Shown: positions 1-10,627 of the stretch, in pieces
Numbering within the stretch: position 1 is the stretch's first letter
How the letters are laid out: every line of letters starts with the position of its first letter
Assembly (NCBI GenBank): GCA_021927905.1
Contig: BLLK01000029.1
Span: 186,001 to 250,000 of the forward strand
DNA from: Chaetoceros tenuissimus
Taxonomy: Eukaryota > Bacillariophyta > Thalassiosirophyceae > Chaetocerotales > Chaetocerotaceae
DNA: 64,000 bases
Reading direction: 5' to 3'
Made by a program: the position numbers and the translations under genes
The notes under the pieces: generated by a model
The model's database searches: none
Told to the model about the DNA's origin: nothing
The model's input: the letters and a program-made list of their open reading frames with translations, nothing else

Positions 1-559
1 GAGATCTATGAATCTTGATTTCTGCTTGCAACTGTAAAAAGATGGGTGTATCAGTATATTCCATTGAAAAAAAGCAAAATTACATAAAAATCAAAGAACT
101 CACCTTTTGTCTTGCCCTTTGTTTTGTGAGATTAGCCTTTGGAACAATCTTTACAGCGTATTGCCTTTCAGTGTCCATTGCAGTACAAAGATAAACCTTT
201 GCGAAGCCTCCTTTTCCAAGCATCTTTCCTCTTGTGTAACGATGATAAGTGTATCCTTCTCCATCAGATCTCTTGCGTCTTTCGACAATTTCAACCGGTT
301 CACTTCTACTGCTACTGCTTGATTTGGAGGAACGATGAGACGAAGAAGATGATGGTTTCTGCGAAAACTGTTCTCTCGAAGAAGGCATTGCATTCGTCGA
401 TCTCTGTTGCAAAGGAAACTTTGCAATTGCATCCTTTCCAGAAGATGACCTTGGCTGTGAGTTCATGGACCGTTGACGAAGTGGCTCCCTTCCAGATGAT
501 GATGATTTCATTACATTGGGTTCCAAAGAATGGCTCTGACGATGAAAGATATTCTCCAT
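1..559 (-). CDS. PLK: Polo-like kinase, N-terminal part (runs off the left edge)
   Basis: Seen: exon 1 is 559-104 (152 codons from ATG at 559). A 72 bp GT-AG intron (103-32) follows, and exon 2 starts at 31 and leaves the window. The first ~100 residues are Ser/Arg-rich and probably disordered. The kinase domain then begins with RGKMLGKGGFAKVY (Gly loop, about residues 110-123) and AVKIVPKANLTK (ATP-anchoring Lys about 137), and continues over the splice as RQK-LQAEIKIHRS. This 'RGK.LGKGGFAKVY...VPK..L.K.R.RQK...EIKIH' string is the polo-kinase N-lobe. Known: PLKs are Ser/Thr kinases that control mitotic entry, centrosome maturation and cytokinesis through a C-terminal polo-box region, which lies outside the window. 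Inferred: an orthologue of PLK1/Cdc5. Aurora kinases are the nearest alternative, but they lack the GKGGFAKVY and RQK-EIKIH combination. Confidence 0.9.
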
Positions 560-1467
560 TATTAATGTGCTGTTGTTGTTTGAAATGAACTAATAACTCC
601 CCAATCTCTTTGTCTAGAGTACAACCTAACCAAAATCAAATGAATTAAACTTGTTGATTGATTCTTTGCACAACTTCTAGTACCTTTTGTGTTTGTTGTT
701 GTCGTTGTTGTTGTGAAAGAACAAAAATATCGTTTTGTTGTGAGCTTGATCGTTGGTTAGCTTTCCGCATCAACAGCCAACGACGGATTTCAGGAGAAAG
801 TCACATGTCACAAATACGGGACTGAGCAGAAGTGACAATATATTTTGTCTATTATGGTATAAAACAGACTCCTTTTGACTGTTCCCGTTCTGTTCCAATG
901 GTTAGATTTTCAGGAACCCCTATATTTCTCTGTGTGTGAGGTTATGAGGGAGATTTTGAAAACTGTGAGAGAGAGAATTGAAATTGAAAATAAAATCGAA
1001 ATAATGCCAATTTCAATTGAACTTCTGCGAGTTGATTCTAGAACAAAAGTACAAATTGCCTATTTATTTTTAAAATAAGCAAAGATGAATGAATGAAGAA
1101 TTTTGCTATTGAGTAGACGTGAAAGGAAAAAAACATTGAACTTGTTTATTCACAAAACAATCTCCAACAAAAGTCTGTGATGGAGTATTGCTATGCTGCA
1201 GGTGACAAATAGAACAAGTTGAAATATTTGTAAAGTAAAGCTACAAAGGTTTGCCTCTAGCTGGCTGTAGTATAAAATACTGATTAAATAAAATTACCCC
1301 GTAAAAAACAAATTCTTATCGCTTTTCTCGACCTTATGGTTCGTTGTATCAACCATGGAATCTAATTCTCTTTTACACCTGGCGACAAACCAAGAGTAAG
1401 GAATTCTGCAAGCGTAGACAAAATCATGATGGCACAGAAAGATGGTTTAAGTCAAATAACCATATTT
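560..1467. other. Gene-free interval: PLK promoter and MCM3 3' side
   Basis: About 900 bp, AT-rich, with no supported gene. The part near 560-900 is the upstream region of the minus-strand PLK gene and includes a GTT-repeat tract (TTGTTGTTGTCGTTGTTGTT, about 691-710). The part near 1300-1467 should be the MCM3 3' UTR. Short open frames here show no protein-like composition. Confidence 0.6.
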
Positions 1468-3941
1468 CTATTGGAGATATACCATTCCATCGTCTTCGTC
1501 AACCATGACCTTTTGTTCTTTGGCAAGCTCTTCAATAATAGCGTTTACAGAAGCGCGATCATCAATGTTCTCACAAAACTCATCTCTTGGCTTTGCACCA
1601 TCTGCTTCTTTCAATTCATCCCAAATTCTTTCCTTGAGCTCTGTAGCTGAAGATGGACTTATTTGCGAATCGTCATTTTCTGGGGCACTCTCGCTGTCGG
1701 TCTCAGACTCGTCCGTTCGCATACGTTTTCCAGGTCTTGCTTCCTCGAGATCTGGTGTATCCGGTCTATCAGATACGACCTCTCTATTCTCGTGATACAG
1801 AGCAAAGCTTAGGATATCCATTGCGGCACCTACGTCTTCTTCAGCTTCAACTATTGGACTGAGACGTGCCTTTGCATGGGCAGTGGCAAGACGAATCACA
1901 GTTTCAAGACTACGGGCTGTAACTGGCAGTGTTCTCTCGTCTTGTCTGCTTCTCATTTCAGCATACCTATTAGCAATGCATTCACGTGCCTCTTCAGTGA
2001 GCACAGGCTTGATTCTGTTCTTTGCAAAGTAGAGATACTTTCGGAGGAAGTCATGTGAGAGAACATCATTTCCACTTTCATTGTCACTATTTGTAGAAGC
2101 TTGTTCGTATCTTGACCGTTGCCAGATGGATTGAGATTTTCTATTGTAGTTGTTGTCGTCCATGTCTTCGTTGTCAGATTCATCGTCATCATCGTAATCG
2201 CTATCATGACCTGACGCGCCATGGTTAGATTTATAACGGTGTCCCTTGATAACATGTGATGCAATCTTTCTGTCAGTGTCTGGATCTAATTGATCCAAAA
2301 CAACAAATAATAAATCGAAACGACTTAGAAGAGAGTCAGGTAAACCGATATTGTCTTGAATTCTTCTCTTGCGATCGTATTGACCGTACACAGGATTCGC
2401 AGCAGCGAGTACTGAACACCTCGCATTGAGACTGGCGTGGATTCCAGCCTTTGCGATAGTCACCGTTTGCTGTTCCATAGCCTCGTGAATTGCTACACGA
2501 TCAGCTTCACTCATCTTATCAAACTCATCTACACAAACAATTCCCCTGTCTGCTAAAACCATTGCTCCTGCCTCCAATCTTCTTTCTTTGGTGTCAGGAT
2601 CTGAGGTCACTGCTGCTGTCAAACCAACACCACTAGATCCCTTTCCTGTGGTAGATACAGCTAATGGAGCAATAGTCATTACTGATCGTAGCAACTGACT
2701 CTTTGCAGTAGATGGGTCTCCCACCATAAGTATATTGATATCTCCTCTCAAATGTGTTCCATTTTCCAAGTTCTTCTCTACACCGCTCAAAAGCTGCAAA
2801 GCAAGTGCCTTTTTTATAACTTCATGTCCATGGATACTAGGTGAAAGACTGCGACCCAATACACTCAAAATATCCGGTCTCTTTGCTAAAGCCTTGATGT
2901 TTGAAATATCCTCAGCTTCCATGTTCAGCTGACTCACATCTCTTCCTAAGATCTGCACATTGTTTACCAATACAACAGTCTGGAATAATCCACTGGTGGT
3001 ACTTTGTCCATTAACCGCACTAGTAGCAAGCGCGCGATAAACTCCCATAACTTGAATTCTGTCACCAGGTTTGACTCTGTCAACAAGGTCATCGTCAAGG
3101 ACAAGCTCGATAGATCTAGGTAGTTGACCCATAGGAGCCTTCTCTGGCATTTCTTGTAGAGTAATAGTCTGATGATCTTTAAACTTACTCAATCCAAATT
3201 CAGTCTCAAGAGCATTATTCTCTTGATCTTTTTGAGGATATACTGATGAGGTGATGTTGATGATACGATCAGGAATCTCCCTTCCTTCTCCATCAACGGC
3301 AGGCAAACCTAGCTGTGGATCAGTTGCATCAATGTAATCTTTTGAAGAATGCTGATTGGTTGCTGGGCAATAATGTACACTTTGAACAATTTTAGGTTTG
3401 ATCGCTGATACTTTTGTAGCAACTCCTTCAACGCAAACAAGTTGCCGAAGGGAAGAAGATGTCAATGACCTAGGTGTTGATGGTTGAGCATTGATTGTAC
3501 CAGTGATTGCCACCTTGATTTGAGTCGGAGACTTTGCATATGATGGACGTTCTTGCTTTGCAATATCATGACAAGCTGCTTCGATGGCACGAATATGACG
3601 AAGAGGGTCTTCACGGAGCTGTCGCTCGAGGGTAGGATTAATGGATCTGAGTTCTGTCAGGTCAAACTTGAGTCTAGGGCACCCGACTCCTGTCTTTCCC
3701 TGAAGACCAGATTGATCTTGAAAGTAGTCAATAGCATTGACGATACGATCTGTGTAATTGAAATTATTCTATAGTTTTGAATTAGCATGTGAGCACCAGG
3801 TTGAAAGAGGAAAGGTCGTTCTCCAAAAATGATTCCTACTTTCAGGACAAACTATGTGTTGATAATTTCAACTGTACTTACTTCTTCACGCAGAAAGTCG
3901 GTATAGCTATCGCGAAGTCCTTCTAAAGTGTTACCCTCCAT
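1468..3941 (-). CDS. MCM3: MCM3, replicative helicase subunit
   Basis: Seen: exon 1 is 3941-3882 (MEGNTLEGLRDSYTDFLREE). A 113 bp intron (3881-3769, GTAAGT...TAG) is followed by exon 2, 3768-1468, giving 786 aa. The ATG at 3941 restores the N-terminal region; the longest single reading frame starts only at an internal GTG. The LVCVEGVATKVSAIKPKIVQ and SVHYCPAT strings are MCM3-specific. The AAA+ core has Walker A GDPSTAKSQ (~370-378), Walker B VCVDEFDKM (~432-440) and arginine finger SRFD (~502). An acidic, Asp/Asn-rich loop (~540-565) precedes the C-terminal lid and a winged-helix-like tail. Known: MCM3 is one of six subunits of the MCM2-7 ring that is loaded at origins in G1 and unwinds DNA with CDC45 and GINS. 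MCM5 was considered and excluded by the N-terminal strings. Confidence 0.95.
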
Positions 3942-4529
3942 ATTGCGTATTCAAATTTATGTATATTTTCAAAAAATTGTACAGTGGTCAAATTGTCGTT
4001 TCGTCGTTGATTCACTCAAACAAGGCTTCTTGCAAACTATTGCACAGGTGCCTTTCTAAATATACACTGCTGATATAAATCCTTCTTCAGTAAGTCTCTA
4101 GTACAATCAAAAACTTTCGTAGATATGAAAGTTTAGTTGATGAGGTAGTAGAAGAGCTTGGGAAGCTTAGACACTGACTATTTGTATCGTTGCTGTTGCT
4201 GTTGTTGTGGAAAGCTTTGAAAGCGCTGTGTGCCTTTTGCTGTGCTGTGTTTACAAGAGTCGTTTTCGCTACCGATTTCAAATCAGGGTCGTGCCACGAC
4301 TGCACAAAAATTGTGTACCAACCCGTAATTTAACTGTCATCTCAACGCTCATTCTTTACTTTGTTGTTACTATGCGTATTCCCTTTGGCCTCAATTTGAC
4401 TGAGTGTAATTGTCATTTAATGTACAAAATGGACTAGATGCAAAAACGCGAAACCTGAACTCTTTATTTTAGACGAATTACACGCCCAAACAAACTATGA
4501 ATCTAGAACTCTTTCATGACACCTATGTA
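3942..4529. other. Gene-free interval: MCM3 promoter / GCP3 3' side
   Basis: 588 bp upstream of MCM3 and downstream of the GCP3 stop. It contains TTGCTGTTGCTGTTGTTGTG (about 4189-4208), a short GCTGTT-like run. No convincing gene, RNA or recognised binding site. Confidence 0.5.
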
Positions 4530-7500
4530 TTATAGTCCATAATAAGCACTAAAATCTAATCTAAATGTCAGAAACCTCAGAGCGTCATTTTTGTTTGCTT
4601 TTGCTTTCTCTGAGACGGCAACATTTCTTGGCTTTGTCAATGAGGGAGAGCTGACATCAACATCTCGCACAGAGTTTCCATTAATTCTATTATTCAACAT
4701 TGTCAACAAAGTACGCAATGACATGTCAAAGTCTTCGGATAAACTTTCTACTTCGATCAATTGAGCTTCATCAGCCAAGTTGTAGAAATTCAAACCTTCT
4801 ACATCTGCATCAAAATGTTCGAATCCCCATTCACCATCAGAACTACGCTTTTGAGCTCCTCTTCGCTTTTCTGTTGCGCTTTGAATAGTTTCAACACCCT
4901 CGCTGAAGATCTTTTCATGCATTTTGCAGTAACGGAATGCCGCAGATAATACCATACGTAGTTGTTTTGGAAGTTCATTACCGTACCCATCTGTGCTTCC
5001 TTCTTCGTCTGAGTTCTCGTTGTGATCACTAGCCTCCCCCACAAGGCTCTTTTCAAGAATGTCATCGAGGTATTCATCATGAGAAGAAATCACTTCATCC
5101 AATGTTTTCGCACCCCTCAACTTTTGAATCAATTCTTTCCATCCACTCTCCAGAACTTCAAACATTAGGTAACTCTGAAGATTGGTCAAAAAGTGCAACA
5201 TGCATTGGCGTGTCAGTGCAAACTTGCGAAGAAGTCTGTTCATGCGGATCAAAGCATTTTCACTCTTCACAGAGGCGGTAGGACCAAGTTCAACAGTACC
5301 AAATTTTGATATCATTAGTTGCAAAGCATGGTTGAGTGTAGTGCTTTGTCGCCATGTGTTATTCATCATCCATTCAATTCTCTTTAGTTGAAACAACAGA
5401 TCAAAGACCAGTTGATATTTTTCCATAGCTTTAGGATGCACAACTGCGGTTAGAGGAGCGTCCACTATGTAGTCCAGGCGAAACATATCCCATCCTTCAA
5501 TTTCATCTTCTTTGGAACTTTGATTGTTCCAGAATGACTTAAGCTTCGAGTCTGGCGAAAGTAATTGGACATTCACACGATCAATCACGTGATTTGGTAG
5601 AAACTTTGCATTCGTTGTTCGTAGAGCGTCGTAAACAATGTTCATCAAGGATGTTACATAAATCTCATTGATATTTTTTCTTGATTCAAATTCTACATGC
5701 AAACCATCCATGAGTGCACAAATGAAATCGCCCTGTCCAAGGAATAGGATTTCCTTTAGTCCCCTAAGATGATCTACCAAATGATATTGATCAAATAGTG
5801 AACTCAAAATGTGTTTGTGTACTTGATGAGCAGCTTCGTGGACTGTCTTTTCGAGCAAAGATTGTGTGATAATTTCTCCACTCTTACCGCTAATATCATA
5901 GGAAGAGTCGCAGTCACTCCGAGAGTCGTAGTGGAATCCAAGCTTCATTTTAATATCATTCACTGTTTGTTCGTCGTTCATATCACTATCCCACATACTT
6001 CGAGACAATAAATCTTTCAGATCGAATTCCCAATCGGAATCATACAGACACTTCCTGATGAAATTAATTCCTTTGCCCACGATTAGGACCTCTCCAGCCA
6101 ATCTTTCGCTCAGAAGCCCTCCCCTTTCTCCCAAGCTTGGAAGGTGTGGGATCTGCTCTGCTTTCACTAAATATCTTCCATGCCATAGATTCTCATCAGG
6201 AATACTAGGATTTTCGACAATGAAAAATTCTTTGACATTCGAAGATTTTCCTCCTTCGTTGAGCTTACCATTAATGACCCAGTCATACAGCAAATCATAC
6301 CAAGGCGACGAAGTTTGATGTAGAATTCTATTAGCGATATTTGTAGATCTTTCATCACCGTGCATTGAGTGCAGATACAAGTTTGTCAGTAATTGACCTC
6401 CATTTATATGACATGAATTATCACTCTTGGAAACAATACCATCGACAATCATGGCCAATGTTTTCAAATGTGAAATTGGACCTCGAAGCATCACCATCAG
6501 TTTCCTCAATGACAACTTATTACTCGAGTCCTTGCTTTCCAGTGAAGATAGATGTAAACGCTCTAATGAATTCAAAAACTCATGATACGAATCCATCTCT
6601 CTTTGCAATGCTGATGCAAATGCTCGTGGGACAACTCCATAACCTTTCATTCTATTCACATCGTCGACTTGATTGCATGAATCCTGATGATCAATATACA
6701 ACATTATCCTATGATACAACCAACCTGCTTCTGCACAAACATGTATAGCATCATAACCAGCCTTTTCACTACCACCGCAAGTCCTGATATATTTATGCAA
6801 ATGACGTTTATCTGGTGTCAAATTAAACGGAAGCATGGATGAAAAATTCACTCTGATACCATCCCAATGATCATTTCTTGCTGGCTGTACAAAATTACCA
6901 TCATTCTCCCCTTTTGGATTATAAATCTGTCTTTCAGAATCTTCAAACAGTTTATATTCTTCCTGGCTAGTTTCATAAAATTGAAATAGTTCACCAGAGA
7001 CATATCGCAATGCATGAATGCATTCACGTAGAATATTCCATTCTTCATTGTGAATAGCTTGTTCTTCATGTTTACTGGATCGAAATGCTGTAGTCGTCTT
7101 TCGTTGTTGAGATGATGAAGTTGTAGTATTAGATGCAAATTCCATAGGAGTATTCACTGGAGTCGCTTTTGCATTCTCAGAGTCTGCGTTGCATCCAGCC
7201 AATTTGGAAAATAGAATCAATAGATCTGAACCAAGTGTTTGATCTACATCATTGTCATTGAGAATTTGTTGATATAATGTATTTACAGTTTTCATCGTTT
7301 CATTCACTTTGCGAGTGTTGTCCTTGTCAGGTTCCACTTGTTGTAGTTTCTTTTTGTAACTTCGTTCTAGCTTTTTCAAAAGATATGCATTGGACTTTTC
7401 AGACTTTTTGATTTGAACTAATGGTGAAGATAGAATGCGTTGTGCCATGAGGCGATGATTTACTATATCTTCAGGATTTGTATTAGATGATGACAGAGAT

Positions 7501-7550
7501 GATATGAGGGATTGTAAGGCATCCATGTTTTGTGCTGAAGCCCGAGACAT
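4530..7550 (-). CDS. GCP3: Gamma-tubulin complex component 3 (Spc98/GCP3-like)
   Basis: Seen: one uninterrupted 1,006-residue frame from ATG at 7550. The GRIP1 region (~230-560) includes the segment LPSLGERGGLL, followed by IVGKGINFIRKC. GRIP2 (~590-990) begins HLRGLKEILFLGQGDF, and the protein ends LTFRLDFSAYYGL. The 'LFLGQGDF..ALMD' string and the 'LTFRLDF' ending are closer to GCP3/Spc98 than to GCP2. Known: GCP2/GCP3 heterotetramers with gamma-tubulin form the gamma-TuSC that nucleates microtubules at spindle poles. Human GCP3 is about 900 aa; the extra length lies mainly in an acidic insert (~870-890, NENSDEEGSTDG) and in the N-terminal Ser/Asn-rich part. The gene diverges from the next one across a 541 bp spacer. 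Assignment to GCP3 rather than GCP2 is an inference from motifs. Confidence 0.85.
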   Translation of the reverse strand: MSRASAQNMDALQSLISSLSSSNTNPEDIVNHRLMAQRILSSPLVQIKKSEKSNAYLLKKLERSYKKKLQQVEPDKDNTRKVNETMKTVNTLYQQILNDNDVDQTLGSDLLILFSKLAGCNADSENAKATPVNTPMEFASNTTTSSSQQRKTTTAFRSSKHEEQAIHNEEWNILRECIHALRYVSGELFQFYETSQEEYKLFEDSERQIYNPKGENDGNFVQPARNDHWDGIRVNFSSMLPFNLTPDKRHLHKYIRTCGGSEKAGYDAIHVCAEAGWLYHRIMLYIDHQDSCNQVDDVNRMKGYGVVPRAFASALQREMDSYHEFLNSLERLHLSSLESKDSSNKLSLRKLMVMLRGPISHLKTLAMIVDGIVSKSDNSCHINGGQLLTNLYLHSMHGDERSTNIANRILHQTSSPWYDLLYDWVINGKLNEGGKSSNVKEFFIVENPSIPDENLWHGRYLVKAEQIPHLPSLGERGGLLSERLAGEVLIVGKGINFIRKCLYDSDWEFDLKDLLSRSMWDSDMNDEQTVNDIKMKLGFHYDSRSDCDSSYDISGKSGEIITQSLLEKTVHEAAHQVHKHILSSLFDQYHLVDHLRGLKEILFLGQGDFICALMDGLHVEFESRKNINEIYVTSLMNIVYDALRTTNAKFLPNHVIDRVNVQLLSPDSKLKSFWNNQSSKEDEIEGWDMFRLDYIVDAPLTAVVHPKAMEKYQLVFDLLFQLKRIEWMMNNTWRQSTTLNHALQLMISKFGTVELGPTASVKSENALIRMNRLLRKFALTRQCMLHFLTNLQSYLMFEVLESGWKELIQKLRGAKTLDEVISSHDEYLDDILEKSLVGEASDHNENSDEEGSTDGYGNELPKQLRMVLSAAFRYCKMHEKIFSEGVETIQSATEKRRGAQKRSSDGEWGFEHFDADVEGLNFYNLADEAQLIEVESLSEDFDMSLRTLLTMLNNRINGNSVRDVDVSSPSLTKPRNVAVSEKAKANKNDALRFLTFRLDFSAYYGL

Positions 7551-8091
7551 GATGGCAATGATTAGAAATTAGTGTGGGAAGGTACGTAGGGTGCTTTTAT
7601 TGTCAGTATTGTGATATGGTCCTCGCTTTCTCAAGATAACTTTTGCTCACTAATACTTATTGTGTAACTTCTCTACTGTCTTGGAACAGATTTAATTGTT
7701 GATTTTGGTTGCAAAGCTGTGGTATGTTTTCAAATTAGACAATGCGATGATTGATGATTTGAGCTTGCTCGCTTGATGAGAAGATGCGACGAATGAGAGT
7801 TAAGCAAAATTTGTTTTCAAGTTTCTTCAAATACCCTCTTACCCTCTTTCGCGTCAGCTATTTTAATAGCAGTAAAAAATATCAAATGCAAACGGTGGGA
7901 GATGCACGTTGAATGCAACGTGGAAAACCGATTGCCATAGAGCTGATGCACCAGGTGATGACAGAGTAGAAAATAATGTCATTAGATGAAAGTTGAAGCC
8001 AAGTCCATTGCTTTTCTTCTTTTTCCTGTTTCACCCTTTACTTTGATTATTTCTAGATACTTAAAGAGTAACAGATATACTTTTGTAGAAG
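7551..8091. promoter_or_regulatory. Divergent promoter between GCP3 and the HA-domain gene
   Basis: 541 bp between two start codons facing away from each other. It must contain both promoters. A CTTTCGCGTCA string at about 7848-7858 is weakly E2F-like. No gene is seen inside. Confidence 0.5.
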
Positions 8092-10485
8092 ATGGTACAT
8101 CCAATAAACACTGTGGATGAAAGCTCCATGAGGGAAGAAACTCCGAATGAACACAATGCAATGAGACAGCTTGAAATGATTCACCATGAAGAAACTAGGG
8201 CAGTCGATGCTGTGGGCCAACATCAAGCAACTGCTACTACGGTTGAAGATCCTCAAGATTTTATTTCAACCATGTTGAATGAGCAAATTCAAGATAATCA
8301 CGATGTAGCAAATGGCCAAACACATCTCCAGGAGACACATGTTCACCATCAAGATGCAGCCACTGCTGTAGAGGCAATCATTGGTGACGTACCAGCAACT
8401 AATAGGCCAGATTCTACTATAAATGCTACTTTTCAAGATAGATCTAGACCTCATGATGATAATGAACCTTTGAGTAACAAAAGGAGAAGAACTGAGATTA
8501 CTTATCAGGAGACTACAACTCCTCGCACAAATACTGGTAATTCCATGTATGGGAACGAGGTTCATGTCCAACAACAGCAAGAGCAACCTTATCTGCAACA
8601 ACAAGTGGACGTGGAACAAAACAATGCTGTACATGAGAAAGCTCAAGAGCAGCAGCAAATTCAAATGAACAATGTTGCGAATTATAGGAATACAGAAGGT
8701 GTGATGCACCAAGCACAATTGTTACCGCAACAAGCACTTAATCACATGGTGCATAGACAACAGCCACAACAAAAGCACCAAGCGCAGACAGCACAAGTCC
8801 CTGTTCAAATGCAGCAAAATGTTTATATTCAGCCTCTACCGACAATGGAGCAGAATCAGATGCAGATGAATGCTGCGGAGACAGTAGGCCGTTTGAATCT
8901 TCCAGTCTTTAATTATCCTCAAAATGGACAAAGTTTTTCCTCTGTAGCCCGACAGGAACAACTTGGAGCAGTTGGAAATGGTAATGAAAATAATGGACCG
9001 AGCCAAACATCTACAAATCACATGGGACATGGTAAAGAAGGAGAGGACGGAGCTCTGACTCGCGTTTCGACACCTTTGGCAATCACTGGAGAATTGGCTG
9101 ATAAGAATCTTCCCTGGAATGATACAAACTGGGTCTCTTCCGGTCTCTCTGATATGGTACGTGGTGCACGTGAACAAATGAATGTGTTGTTGCAACGTCG
9201 AAGGGTGGCTGAGGACGAGCTTGCAAATGCACAAATTGCCCTTGAAGTGGCTCAACAAAAAGTTGAGATGGCACACAAAAACATAAAGTTTACTGATGAT
9301 GCTATACAGCGCAGTACGGAATCTTTGACTGATGCACTGCTTCAAGAACCTACTCATTGGAATGCCATGTATCATAAGCTGCTCAGATATAAAGAGGAAC
9401 ATGGTACCATTGATGTGAAAAAGATCGATGAAACTGCAAAAAAGCCAAATGTAGATGAAGAAAAGAATGGAGATGAAAAAGATGACAATCCAGAAGAAAC
9501 CTCAGAAAATGGTTGGACTGCAGCAGAACTTGCCAAACTAAATAGCTGGATTTCAAAGGTCCGTCTTGCAGCTAAGAAAACTGGTAGTAACCCTGATGTG
9601 ATTGAGCCATACAAAATTATTGCATTAAACCGTTTAAATTTTAAATGGGATCCAAGAGAGGTTTACTGGTCTGATAGATTGGAAGAGTTTAAGAAATATT
9701 TGGCAGCACAACCTGCTGATCAAAAGCACAAAATGCCAAATCGAAAAACGCCCTTAGGAATTTGGTGTGACGGGCAAGTAATGGTAAGTACTTCTGTGTC
9801 TTTTACAATTTTGTCAAAGCATGGTTTTTCATAATAAAGTTATTCATGGTATACGTCGATACAGGAATATGGAAAGTTCAAAGCTGGAACCAAACCCTGC
9901 TATATAACCGAAAAGCGCATAAAGCTACTGACAGATGCAGGTTTTATTTTTGAGAAGAGGAATGCTGGATGGATGAATCAATATAATAAAGTGAAGGAGT
10001 TTCACAGAGTTCACGGACATTGCTCCATCTCAAGCACTCATAAAGAAAAGGCTATGCATAGATGGCTGTCAAAGCAGCGCCGAAAGTACAAGAATCTGCT
10101 ACAGAAGCAGAAACCAGACCTTACTGAAGAACAAGTAAAATTGCTGGATGAAATTGACTTTTTTGATGAATTTCATCCTGAAGCTTCGATGAAGAAGAAA
10201 AAGAAGAAGAAAAGGAAACATAAAAAGAAACATGTTGAAGAGAGGAGTAAGGAGACGGCAAAAGATACTGAAGTTGGTGAAAGCTCTGATAGCAAAGACC
10301 AGTCTCAATCTACCGGAGCTCAATCACAAGAGTCTATCCTTGCAAATGTTGAACAAATTATTGCTGAACCCTTGAATCAGCTACCAACACTAAATCACCA
10401 AGCAGAGGGTTTGGACGATATAATCGCAAACGAAGAAGTGCAACATGAGAAATCTGACGAAGCATTTGGAGTAACTATGATTTGA
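8092..10485 (+). CDS. Gln-rich protein with helicase-associated (HA) domains, no helicase core
   Basis: Seen: exon 1 is 8092-9783 and exon 2 is 9865-10485, joined over an 81 bp intron (GTAAGT...ACAG); 770 aa. Residues ~1-330 are rich in Gln, Asn and His, with runs such as HVQQQQEQPYLQQQ. A predicted coiled coil (~360-415) follows. Then come two HA-type modules: WNAMYHKLLRYKEEHGTI...PYKIIALNRLNFKWDPREVYW, and PLGIWCDGQVMEYGKFKAG...LTDAGFIFEKRNAGW, plus a third partial unit (HRVHGHCSI...RWLSKQRRKYKNL). A Lys-rich string (about 703-721) could act as a nuclear signal. Known: HA domains are Trp-anchored helical repeats, common in diatoms and often found outside helicases; their role is unproven. 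Inferred: a nuclear or chromatin-associated protein. There are no DEAD/DEAH motifs, so no helicase activity is claimed. Confidence 0.8.
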
Positions 10486-10627
10486 GTGAAGATCTTTTAT
10501 TTGTTATAGTATTTTTATTACAATGATAACGAGACGTACTATTTGATGTTAAGTAAATAAACATCATTAGATGATAGTCACAAAAAAACACAGGTCGATG
10601 CAAGACAAGTTTCGTAGTGTCTTTCTT

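Noticed and set aside
8836-9402. 188-codon open frame antisense to the HA-domain gene
   Set aside because: The plus-strand gene has clear domains and splicing; this frame has Ser/Leu/His/Ile composition typical of an antisense shadow.
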